A DNA stretch of 64,000 bases from Opitutales bacterium (GTDB lineage Bacteria > Verrucomicrobiota > Verrucomicrobiia > Opitutales > UBA2995). The notes under the pieces are model-generated. The model did not search any database. It saw nothing but the letters and a program-made list of their open reading frames with translations, and was not told the DNA's origin. Made by a program: the position numbers and the translations under genes. Below are positions 1 through 6,539 of the stretch, in pieces; position 1 is the stretch's first letter, and the number at the start of each line of letters is the position of its first letter. The DNA is taken from positions 1 to 64,000 of the forward strand of contig JAJDZZ010000069.1 in the NCBI GenBank assembly GCA_022824405.1, read 5' to 3'.

Positions 1-122
1 ATGTGGAAGGATTAATAGCCAGGGGCAAACCCTACAAATGCGCCATGGTTGCAGCGATGAGGAAGATGCTCATCCACCTTCATTTCCTTATGAAAAATCA
101 TCAATTAAGCCTTGCTTCGTGA
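1..122 (+). CDS. IS110-family transposase, C-terminal end (partial)
   Basis: An open frame enters from the left edge (first full codon at 3) and ends at TGA 120-122, giving 39 residues. It contains ARGKPYK followed by a [13 protein letters not shown]-like helix. This matches the usual end of IS110/IS1111 transposases (Transposase_20 domain), where an ARGKxxKxAxxAxxRKLL pattern precedes a short tail. The catalytic DEDD and serine regions lie outside the window, so intactness cannot be judged. The sequence just after the stop should include the element's right end, but composite repeat starts only about 8 bases later, so no boundary could be set. Family assignment rests on pattern recognition of this short segment. 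Confidence 0.6.
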   Translation, partial: VEGLIARGKPYKCAMVAAMRKMLIHLHFLMKNHQLSLAS

Positions 123-129
123 CACAGTT

Positions 130-274
130 GCTTTGCGAGAGGCCATTTCTCATCCTGCTTTTTTCGATCACGATCACGATTAATTTTCAGCCTTCAGCCT
201 TCAACCTTCAGCCTTTCCCCCATTCCTAATTCTTAATTCCTAATTCCTCATTGGCGCGCTTTGGCGCGCCTCTG
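130..274 (-). repeat. Composite dispersed repeat, copy 1
   Basis: Read on the minus strand the modules are: a GGCGCGC hairpin (stem at 252-269), AATGAGGAATTAGGAATT-type blocks, repeated AAGGCTGAAGG, a GATCGTGATCGTGATC block, and CCTCTCGCAAAGC. Almost the same string in the same orientation recurs at 3833-3962, and an inverted copy lies at 3462-3604. The hairpin end lies inside the 3' end of the sulfatase gene and provides its last codons and stop. Confidence 0.8.
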
Positions 275-1705
275 GGTGAGGGTAGTGGCTTCGCTCAAAT
301 CGATATAGGCCGCTTTGCGGATGTTTTCTCCGGGGTGATCGGGTCCATCGCCCAGATCGAGGCGGGAAGCCTGGGCCAGGGCTTGCAGACGGGATACCTC
401 ATCGGGATGGCGGGCGGACTCGTCGGTAGTTTCACCGATATCCTCACGCAGGTTGTAGAGGGTTCCCGCCGGAACGGTGGCATTGCCCCATCTGTAGGAT
501 TTTACGAACAGTTTCCAGGGACCGCTGCGCACGGCATAGAGATCCTTGCCCCGACGGTAGAAGAAGGCCTGATGCGGGGATTTTGCCTCGGGGTCCCCCC
601 GTAGGAGTGGAGTGATGTCCTTGCCGTCGATGATGCGGTCGGTGGGAGCCTTGGCTCCGCTCAACCTGGCAAAGGTGGGCAGGAGGTCCATGGAGGTGGT
701 CAACTCCCGGCAAACACTCTGAGGCGGAATGAGCCCCGGGCTCCAGGCCAGGGAACAAACGCGAAAGCCGCCCTCGAAAAGGGTTCCTTTTCTACCGCGC
801 AACGGGGCGTTGGATACCTGGTAGGTATCCCTGCTCGCGGTGCCTCCATTGTCGGAGAAAAACAGGACCAGCGAGTTTTCATCGAGGTCGAGTTCTTCCA
901 GTTTTTGGAGGATTTGCCCCACCGACCAATCGATCTCCTCGACGATGTCCCCGTAGAGTCCGTTGTTTGATTTTCCGGCAAAGGCCGGACTGGCGAAGCG
1001 TGGCAAGTGGACCATGCTATGGGGCAAAAAGATGAAGAAAGGGTGTTCCTTGTTTTCTTCCATAAAGGCCAGGGTTTCTTCCGTATAACGCTTGGTGAGC
1101 AGACCTTGGTCCGGTTCTTCCTCAATTACTTCCTCATTGCGCATCAAGGGAAGGGGAGGGTAATTCCTGTTCTTGTTCCCGACTCCCATGTCGTTGGAGT
1201 AGGGGATGCCAATATAATGGTCGAATCCATAGGATCTCGGGAGCCAGGCTTTTTGGTCTCCCAAGTGCCATTTACCGATGCAGGCGGTGGCATAACCCTT
1301 TTCTTTCAGCATTTCTGCAATGGTTATCTCTGAGGGATTCAGGCCTTTTGGTTCACCGGGGAAGAACACGATATTATTGGCCGTTCCCGGTCGTTCGTTG
1401 GTCGACATGTCTATCCGTTGAGGATAACAGCCGGTAAGCAGCGCCGCCCTGGATGGGGTGCATACGGAAGACGCCACGTAGAAGTCGGTCAAAATCATTC
1501 CTTCCGCCGCCATGCGGTCCAAATTCGGGGTGCGGTTGAGTTGGGAGCCGAAAGGACCGATATCGGCGTAGCCCAGGTCGTCGATGAATATGATAATGAA
1601 GTTGGGCGGCCGGTCGTTTTCTGTAGCATAGCCGGAAAGAAAGGCGCCGAACAGGACCAGGCCGGCCAGGGCGAGGGAGTTGAGAATGGGAAGCTTAGCG
1701 TTCAT
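248..1705 (-). CDS. Secreted sulfatase (formylglycine-dependent, type I)
   Basis: 485 residues. An N-terminal hydrophobic stretch (about 8-27) looks like a signal peptide, so the enzyme is probably exported. The sulfatase fold starts at PNFIIIFIDDLGYADIG (metal-binding Asp 42-43). The CTPSR motif at 82-86, followed by AALLTG, is the site where Cys is converted to formylglycine, the catalytic nucleophile. GKWHLG and FSDNGG later in the chain are further family landmarks. It should hydrolyse a sulfate ester on a polysaccharide or other organic sulfate; the substrate cannot be read from sequence. It lies 30 bases downstream of the YwaF-like gene on the same strand and may be co-transcribed. The last residues (RRAKARQ) and the stop codon are encoded by a dispersed repeat hairpin. 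Confidence 0.93.
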   Translation of the reverse strand: MNAKLPILNSLALAGLVLFGAFLSGYATENDRPPNFIIIFIDDLGYADIGPFGSQLNRTPNLDRMAAEGMILTDFYVASSVCTPSRAALLTGCYPQRIDMSTNERPGTANNIVFFPGEPKGLNPSEITIAEMLKEKGYATACIGKWHLGDQKAWLPRSYGFDHYIGIPYSNDMGVGNKNRNYPPLPLMRNEEVIEEEPDQGLLTKRYTEETLAFMEENKEHPFFIFLPHSMVHLPRFASPAFAGKSNNGLYGDIVEEIDWSVGQILQKLEELDLDENSLVLFFSDNGGTASRDTYQVSNAPLRGRKGTLFEGGFRVCSLAWSPGLIPPQSVCRELTTSMDLLPTFARLSGAKAPTDRIIDGKDITPLLRGDPEAKSPHQAFFYRRGKDLYAVRSGPWKLFVKSYRWGNATVPAGTLYNLREDIGETTDESARHPDEVSRLQALAQASRLDLGDGPDHPGENIRKAAYIDLSEATTLTQRRAKARQ

Positions 1706-1735
1706 TTGTTTGGAGTTTTGGAATAGGGAGACGGT

Positions 1736-2431
1736 TCACGGTCGCGGTTGCCGCCGATCTGCCAGGAACCAGGGGAAGTATAATATGGCAAAGCTTATAA
1801 AACCCACCACGGCGAGGGAAAGAATGTACCAGGGCCAGGGTCCCATCAGGTTCAACAATGATGAGGTGCCCGGTTTGGCACAAATAAATCCGTAGTTGGT
1901 GTCGAAGATCAGGTTGAAAATTCCTGCCACCGCGCCGTAGACGAGGGAGACAAAATAGACACGGAAAACCGACCCTCGGAGGGGTCTCATGCGCATTCCA
2001 GCCACCATAAACAGGACGGACCCGACGATACCTCCGTGTCCCAAAAAAAAGAACCAGAATTGCGGGGCGGGAAAGGCTTGCTCGAGATCGGGAGTGATCA
2101 GGCCGTGCACCGTCCCGGCCAGTCCCCAGAAGTAGGCGATCTCGAATATCCGCTGATTGCGTCCCAGGCAGGCGATGGCACAGGCAAATAGGGCGAGGTC
2201 GCACAGGTGAAGGGGCATCATGTCTTGCCAACGGGGAGCCGATCCGCGATCCAACCAAAGAAATTGAGCGACAATCGTGCCCAGGAGGATCAGGGCAAAA
2301 CCGGCTCCCACGAGGCGGGTGCGGGTAAGGGACTTTTCCCGCCGGCACCACCAGGAGAGAAGGAGCGGAACCAGTACCGTGAGAGCAATCGCCACCAGGT
2401 GCGGCGCCCCCCATCGGTCGAATGTCGACAT
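1736..2431 (-). CDS. YwaF/TIGR02206-like integral membrane protein
   Basis: 231 residues with about six or seven hydrophobic segments (near 12-27, 43-60, 73-90, 96-115, 125-146, 157-175 and 198-220). The pattern resembles the TIGR02206 (B. subtilis YwaF) family: a polar W(Q)DMMPLHLCDLA segment around 70 and an internal NYGFICAKP stretch. The family has no firmly established biochemical role, so none is assigned. The ATG at 2431 is preferred because it begins a short cytoplasmic tail before the first membrane segment. The sulfatase gene follows 30 bases downstream on the same strand. A repeat hairpin lies about 40 bases upstream, in the promoter region. Confidence 0.75.
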   Translation of the reverse strand: MSTFDRWGAPHLVAIALTVLVPLLLSWWCRREKSLTRTRLVGAGFALILLGTIVAQFLWLDRGSAPRWQDMMPLHLCDLALFACAIACLGRNQRIFEIAYFWGLAGTVHGLITPDLEQAFPAPQFWFFFLGHGGIVGSVLFMVAGMRMRPLRGSVFRVYFVSLVYGAVAGIFNLIFDTNYGFICAKPGTSSLLNLMGPWPWYILSLAVVGFISFAILYFPWFLADRRQPRP

Positions 2432-2471
2432 GCGGCCATGTTTTCACCCGGCATTTGCCCTGTCAAAGCAA

Positions 2472-2515
2472 AGGCGCCGGGGGCGCCAATTAGGAATTAG
2501 GAATGGGGAATTGGG
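2472..2515 (+). repeat. Composite repeat fragment: GGCGCC hairpin plus GGAATT block
   Basis: The hairpin GGCGCC-GGG-GGCGCC is followed directly by AATTAGGAATTAGGAATGGGG and ends near 2515. It has the first two modules of the dispersed repeat only. It sits between the YwaF-like gene (start 2431) and the end of the HEPN gene (2545), both on the minus strand. Confidence 0.75.
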
Positions 2516-2544
2516 TTTCGCCTAGGCGATTGCATTCAGGGGGA

Positions 2545-2933
2545 TCATAGTATGCGATCCTCTGCCCAGTTGATGACGGCTTCTGCGATGGCTAGCGCTT
2601 CCCGATACTCTCGTTCGGAAACGGGTCTGACGTCGCCGGGATAGCGCGTGATGGCGGCGTAATCGGTTAAAACGCCAGCTCGACGAATCGCTTCCGGTAT
2701 AACCTCTTCTTCGTCTTCAAGCAGGGATAACAGATGGTCGAGATCATGCACGTAAGGGAACTCGATGTTTCGCGCGATCATCACCGCCTTGATGGCTTTT
2801 TCGGCCGCCTGTTGCGAGTTGAAGCACAAATTTTCGAGATAGACGCCGGGCACTTGGCTTGAGTCAGGTCGCTTTTGGCGCGGTTCATCCATTCCCGAGG
2901 GTCGTTGGGCGGAAAGCGTTCATGGAGATTCAT
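2545..2933 (-). pseudogene. HEPN-domain protein, apparently frameshifted (MNT/HEPN toxin-antitoxin partner)
   Basis: Two frames together make one HEPN protein. From ATG 2931-2933 the chain starts MNLHERFPPNDPREWMNRAK and runs to LTQAK, the usual N-terminus of MNT-associated HEPN proteins. That frame then stops early. The rest (PGVYLENLCF, QQAAEKAIKAV, VHDLDHLL) is in the frame ending at 2545, which would have to start at the internal ATG 2892. The frame change falls at about 2850-2856, and one extra base there would restore a continuous protein. The upstream ATG overlaps the MNT stop by 14 bases, as expected for a coupled pair. Either the gene is decayed, a read or assembly error is present, or a shortened protein is made from 2892 (115 residues). 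The RNIEFPYVHDL segment fits HEPN domains. Confidence 0.72.
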
Positions 2934-3246
2934 AGATGACCTTTCCTTCCTGCAGGGCGGGCTTGATGATCAGTGCGTGACTGTCCTTGTAGCGTTCGAC
3001 GCCTTGGGAGGTTACGACTATGGGATCGACGGCAGCGCCTACTCCGCGAAGATTACGGCGGATCTGCCGCATCAGATCAAGGGTGTCCACGCCTTCTTTG
3101 ACGATGAGCAGATCGATGTCGCTGTGGCGGTTCATATCGCCCCTCGCAGCGGATCCGAACAGGATGATCTTCTCCGGTTGAGCCACCTCCGTGATGCGCC
3201 GGACGATGTCGTCCAAGGTTCCTTGGTCAAGCATAGGTTCTATCAT
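2920..3246 (-). CDS. MNT-type nucleotidyltransferase (antitoxin of MNT/HEPN pair)
   Basis: 108 residues, the normal size of a minimal nucleotidyltransferase. The active-site pattern is intact: FGSAARGD (30-37), DID (43-45) as metal ligands, and a third acidic residue in AVDPIVV (Asp 74). In characterised MNT/HEPN systems the MNT protein AMPylates or otherwise neutralises the HEPN toxin. Here it precedes and overlaps the HEPN gene. Because the HEPN reading frame is broken, this may be an orphan antitoxin. The ATG at 3246 is preceded by GGAAAACC; no clear alternative start exists. The roughly 215 bases upstream carry no recognisable gene. Confidence 0.85.
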   Translation of the reverse strand: MIEPMLDQGTLDDIVRRITEVAQPEKIILFGSAARGDMNRHSDIDLLIVKEGVDTLDLMRQIRRNLRGVGAAVDPIVVTSQGVERYKDSHALIIKPALQEGKVIYESP

Positions 3247-3461
3247 GGTTTTCCATTCTTCTGTAAGTCAGCGCTGCTTGCGAGGAGGCCAAGGAGGATT
3301 CTGCAGACTTCCGTGGAATTACGTTGGACATGGAGCAATGGACATTCGGAGATATCTGGTCACTAATTGGCTCAACCCATACTGATTAAGGACATTATAC
3401 GACATAATTGATAATGAAAATCCTACTCGGTAGGCGTGGAATTTCAAGAGGGGAAGCGCTG
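3247..3461. other. Intergenic stretch with no recognised feature
   Basis: Upstream of the MNT gene. No convincing gene was seen in either strand. It must hold the promoter of the MNT/HEPN pair, but no clear -35/-10 pair stood out. It ends where the composite repeat begins. Confidence 0.5.
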
Positions 3462-3604
3462 AGGCGCCGGGGGCGCCAATTAGGAATTAAGAATGAGGGA
3501 TGAGGAATTGGGGAATTGGGGAAAGGCTGAAGGCTAAAGGATGAAGGCTGAAAATTAATCGTGATCTTGATCGTGATCGTGATCGAAAAAAGCCTCTCGC
3601 AAAG
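3462..3604 (+). repeat. Composite dispersed repeat, copy 2 (full length, direct)
   Basis: Modules in order: GGCGCC-GGG-GGCGCC hairpin, AATTAGGAATTAAGAATGAGG blocks, GGGGAAAGGCTGAAGGCTAAAGG, a GATCTTGATCGTGATCGTGATC block, and AAAAAAGCCTCTCGCAAAG. It is inverted relative to the copy at 3833-3962, so the two could form a large cruciform with a loop of about 230 bases. Confidence 0.8.
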
Positions 3605-3832
3605 AGCGCTGAGAACGCAAAGGGGTCCGGCTGCGCCGGAACAGGAGTTAACGGAGGGGGAAGGCGCCTCCTCCTTCGCCCGTTGGGACTAAGGCGTGAC
3701 AGGAAGGGCGCCAATTAAGAATTAGGAATTGGGAGAGAGAAACCACGGATAACACGGATAGGCACGGATTATTCAAATCCTGTACATCCTGTTAATCCAT
3801 GTTTTACCTCAGAATCTTGGCGTTCTTGGCGA
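3605..3832. repeat. Mosaic of smaller repeat modules
   Basis: Includes TTAACGGAGGGGGAAGGCGCC (about 3646-3668), another GGCGCC-AATTAAGAATTAGGAATTGGG fragment (about 3709-3731), ACCACGGATAACACGGATAGGCACGG (about 3740-3767) and GTTAATCCATGTTT. The same words recur near 10407-10470, 48430-48540 and 61070-61400. No gene is visible. Confidence 0.65.
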
Positions 3833-3962
3833 GCTTTGCGAGAGGCCCTTTCTAATCCTGGTTTTTTCGATAACGATCAAGATCACGATTAATTTTCAGC
3901 CTTTCCCCCATTCCTAATTCTTAATTCCTCATTCCTAATTGGCGCGCTTTGGCGCGCCTCTG
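3833..3962 (-). repeat. Composite dispersed repeat, copy 3
   Basis: Nearly the same as 130-274 in the same orientation, from GCTTTGCGAGAGGCC to the GGCGCGCTTTGGCGCGCC hairpin and CTCTG. Differences are mainly short indels in the repeated AAGGCTG and GGAATT units. With copy 1 it brackets the sulfatase to MNT segment as direct repeats. Confidence 0.8.
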
Positions 3963-4031
3963 TGGTTGGTCTTTTTGGGATCTGGACAAGGAAAAGGGAG
4001 GGGCCTATTTTTGCAGATAGTCGCTGAAAGG

Positions 4032-6539
4032 ATGATGGCATATGGGAAAGTCGAGGTTTGGATGGCGGTGGCAGTTGGGTTTGCCGCGCTCGACCTGGGG
4101 GCTGAGGCGGTGGATTTGAACCTGCCTGAGGGCTTTGAAGCCCATCGCATCTACGATGTACCGGTAAAAACTCAAGGTTCCTGGGTGTGTATCACATTTG
4201 ATCCGCAAGGGCGGCTCATTGCTTCCTCACAATTCGGGGGTTTATACCGGTTGACCCTGCCGCCCTTAGAGGAAGACACGCCTCCATTGGTTGAGCCCAT
4301 GGACGTGGAGGTGGGCGCCGCCCAAGGGTTACTGTGGGCCTTTGACAGCTTGTACGTGGTGGTCAATGGAACGTCGAAAAGTGGTCGACAAAGCGGCCTC
4401 TACCGGGTGCGGGACAGCAGCGGCGACGATCGCCTCGATGAGGTTTCTCTTCTCAGGAAATTTGATGGGGCGGGCGAACACGGGCCCCATGCCCTGGCCC
4501 TCACCCCGGATGGAAAGCGTATTTTCGTCTTGGCCGGGAATGGCACGGAAATCCCGGAACCCCTGGACGATTCCCGGGTTCCGCAAATTTGGGCGGACGA
4601 CCACATCCTGCCGCGTGAGCAGTACCGGGGTTCCGTCATCGGTCCCCTGGGAGGCTGGGTCTGTATTACGGATCCGGACGGAAGGTATTGGGAGTTATTC
4701 TGTCGTGGGATGCGCAATCCCTACGATATCGCCCTGGACCGGCAGGGAAACCTCTTTACCTGGGATTCCGATAACGAGCGGGATACGGGCCAACCCTGGT
4801 ACCGACCCACTCGCGTCTGCTTTTTGTCCAGTGGAGGCGATTATGGTTGGCGCAGTGGATCCGGCAAATGGCCCAAGTACTACAAGGATTCTCTGCCGCC
4901 GGCGGTGGAGTTGGGAACGGGGTCTCCCACAGGGATCGTATTTGGCTACGGAACGCACTTTCCCTCCAAGTACCGGGATGCCTTGTTCGTTCTGGATTGG
5001 TCCTTCGGCAGCATAGAAGCGGTTTTCCTGGAACCCGATGGAGCCGGATTTACCGGTCGCAGTGAAGTGTTTGCCTCGAGTAATGCCCTGCCTGTTACCG
5101 ATGTAGCGGTGGGGCGGGACGGTGCCCTGTATTTCACCACGGGTGGACGGGAGATGGATTCGTTTCTTTATCGGATTCGGCATCGGGCTCCGGATTTTGA
5201 GGAAGTTAGCGAAGAAGAGGGCCCGGCAAGTGAACTGGCCACGATCAGGCGAGAGTTGGATTCCCACCACGTATCGAGGGACCCTTCTCACGTTGACAAG
5301 GCTTGGCCCCACCTGGGGAGCGGGGACCGGTTTGTGGCTGCATCGGCCCGGACCATTTTGGAGCATCACCCGCCGGCCCGATGGCGAGAACGCGTTTTGG
5401 AGGAATCCGATCCCCTGGCCAAAATCAATGGGCTGATCGCCCTGGCGCGCACGGGAAAGAACGCGGACCGGGAACCGATGCTCGATGCGCTGAACCGTGT
5501 GGATGTTGCTAACCTCGATGAACAGGGTATCCTGGACCTGCTTCGGGCCTATCAACTGAGCTTTACACGCTTTGGCAGGGCTCCGGACCGGTTGGCTCGG
5601 GCCACGGCCAAGCGGCTGGAAAAACTCTACCCCTCGGATACCTTTTTCATCAATCGGGAACTTTCCCGGTTGTTAGTATACCTGGAAAGCCCTCGGGTCA
5701 TTGCCACGTCACTGGACCTGCTGACCAAGGGTCGAACGCAGGAAGAACAGATCCATTTTGCCTTGGTCCTACGCCTTGTGGAGACGGGCTGGACTCCCGG
5801 CCAGAGAAAGACCTACTTTCGCTGGTTCAATCATGCGGCCGCGTCCTACCGAGGCGGGGCTGGAGTGGTGAATCAACCTTCGAAATCGGAGCGTATCTTC
5901 AAACAGGTATTCGGCCAAATTCGATCCGCTGCCGTTTCGACTCTGAGCGAGAGGGAAAGGACCGCGCTCAGGGGAATCCTGGAAGGGGGAGACGCGGCCT
6001 TCCAACCAAAGCTGGTCGAGCCGGCCGGGGGAGGGGAGATCGTGCGCCATTGGAAGGTTGCCGATCTGGCGGATGCCTTGGATGGACTGGAGGGACGCAA
6101 TTTTTTGAGAGGCCGGTCCATGTATACGGCGGCGAGTTGCGCTGCTTGCCATCGGTTTGTCGGGGAAGGTCAACCAATCGGCCCCGATCTGAGTTCGGTG
6201 GTGGCCAGGTTCAATCACCGTGCCTTGCTGGAATCCATCATTGAACCCAACAAGGTGATTTCGGATCAGTATCAGCAAACCCTGGTGGAATTAAAGGACG
6301 GATCGACCCTGACGGGAACACTTCTGGAGAACCGGGATGACAGCTTGAAGATTCAGCTCAATCCCCTGGTTCCGGACGCAATCCTTTCTATTGACCCGGC
6401 CCAAGTTGAGCGGTTGTCTCCTTCCCCCGTGTCCTCCATGCCATCCTCCCTTCTCGATACGCTGAATCGGGATGAAGCGTTGGATTTGATGGCTTATCTG
6501 CTTTCGCGCGGAAACCCTGAACATGCGGTATTTCAATAA
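4032..6539 (+). CDS. Secreted beta-propeller dehydrogenase-like protein with C-terminal haem-binding domain
   Basis: About 835 residues from ATG 4032 (or 4035). This start is preferred over 3939, which lies inside a repeat hairpin; GAAAGG precedes 4032 and a signal-like hydrophobic stretch follows. The N-terminal half (to about 400) is a propeller of the PVC membrane-bound dehydrogenase type, with GxWVCITFDPQGRL, GEHGPHALALTPDGK, RGMRNPYDIALDRQGNLF and RDGALYFTTGGR. A helical HEAT-like middle follows. The C-terminal region has CAACH at about 703-707 and then IGPDLSSV, ESIIEPNKVISDQY and LKDGSTLTGTLLE, matching the TIGR02603 PVC haem-binding domain. It probably oxidises a sugar or alcohol in the periplasm and passes electrons to cytochromes. 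It overlaps the next gene by 17 bases. The substrate is unknown. Confidence 0.85.
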   Translation: MMAYGKVEVWMAVAVGFAALDLGAEAVDLNLPEGFEAHRIYDVPVKTQGSWVCITFDPQGRLIASSQFGGLYRLTLPPLEEDTPPLVEPMDVEVGAAQGLLWAFDSLYVVVNGTSKSGRQSGLYRVRDSSGDDRLDEVSLLRKFDGAGEHGPHALALTPDGKRIFVLAGNGTEIPEPLDDSRVPQIWADDHILPREQYRGSVIGPLGGWVCITDPDGRYWELFCRGMRNPYDIALDRQGNLFTWDSDNERDTGQPWYRPTRVCFLSSGGDYGWRSGSGKWPKYYKDSLPPAVELGTGSPTGIVFGYGTHFPSKYRDALFVLDWSFGSIEAVFLEPDGAGFTGRSEVFASSNALPVTDVAVGRDGALYFTTGGREMDSFLYRIRHRAPDFEEVSEEEGPASELATIRRELDSHHVSRDPSHVDKAWPHLGSGDRFVAASARTILEHHPPARWRERVLEESDPLAKINGLIALARTGKNADREPMLDALNRVDVANLDEQGILDLLRAYQLSFTRFGRAPDRLARATAKRLEKLYPSDTFFINRELSRLLVYLESPRVIATSLDLLTKGRTQEEQIHFALVLRLVETGWTPGQRKTYFRWFNHAAASYRGGAGVVNQPSKSERIFKQVFGQIRSAAVSTLSERERTALRGILEGGDAAFQPKLVEPAGGGEIVRHWKVADLADALDGLEGRNFLRGRSMYTAASCAACHRFVGEGQPIGPDLSSVVARFNHRALLESIIEPNKVISDQYQQTLVELKDGSTLTGTLLENRDDSLKIQLNPLVPDAILSIDPAQVERLSPSPVSSMPSSLLDTLNRDEALDLMAYLLSRGNPEHAVFQ

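Noticed and set aside
2875-3366. 163-residue plus-strand ORF opposite the MNT gene
   Set aside because: Shadow of the MNT frame, which carries intact catalytic motifs.
3939-4031. N-terminal extension of the propeller protein starting at 3939
   Set aside because: The extra 31 codons begin inside the GGCGCGC repeat hairpin and do not look like a signal peptide; GAAAGG and a hydrophobic start support 4032 or 4035.
4695-5555. 286-residue minus-strand frame opposite the propeller gene
   Set aside because: No domain or start signal, and the plus strand is clearly coding.
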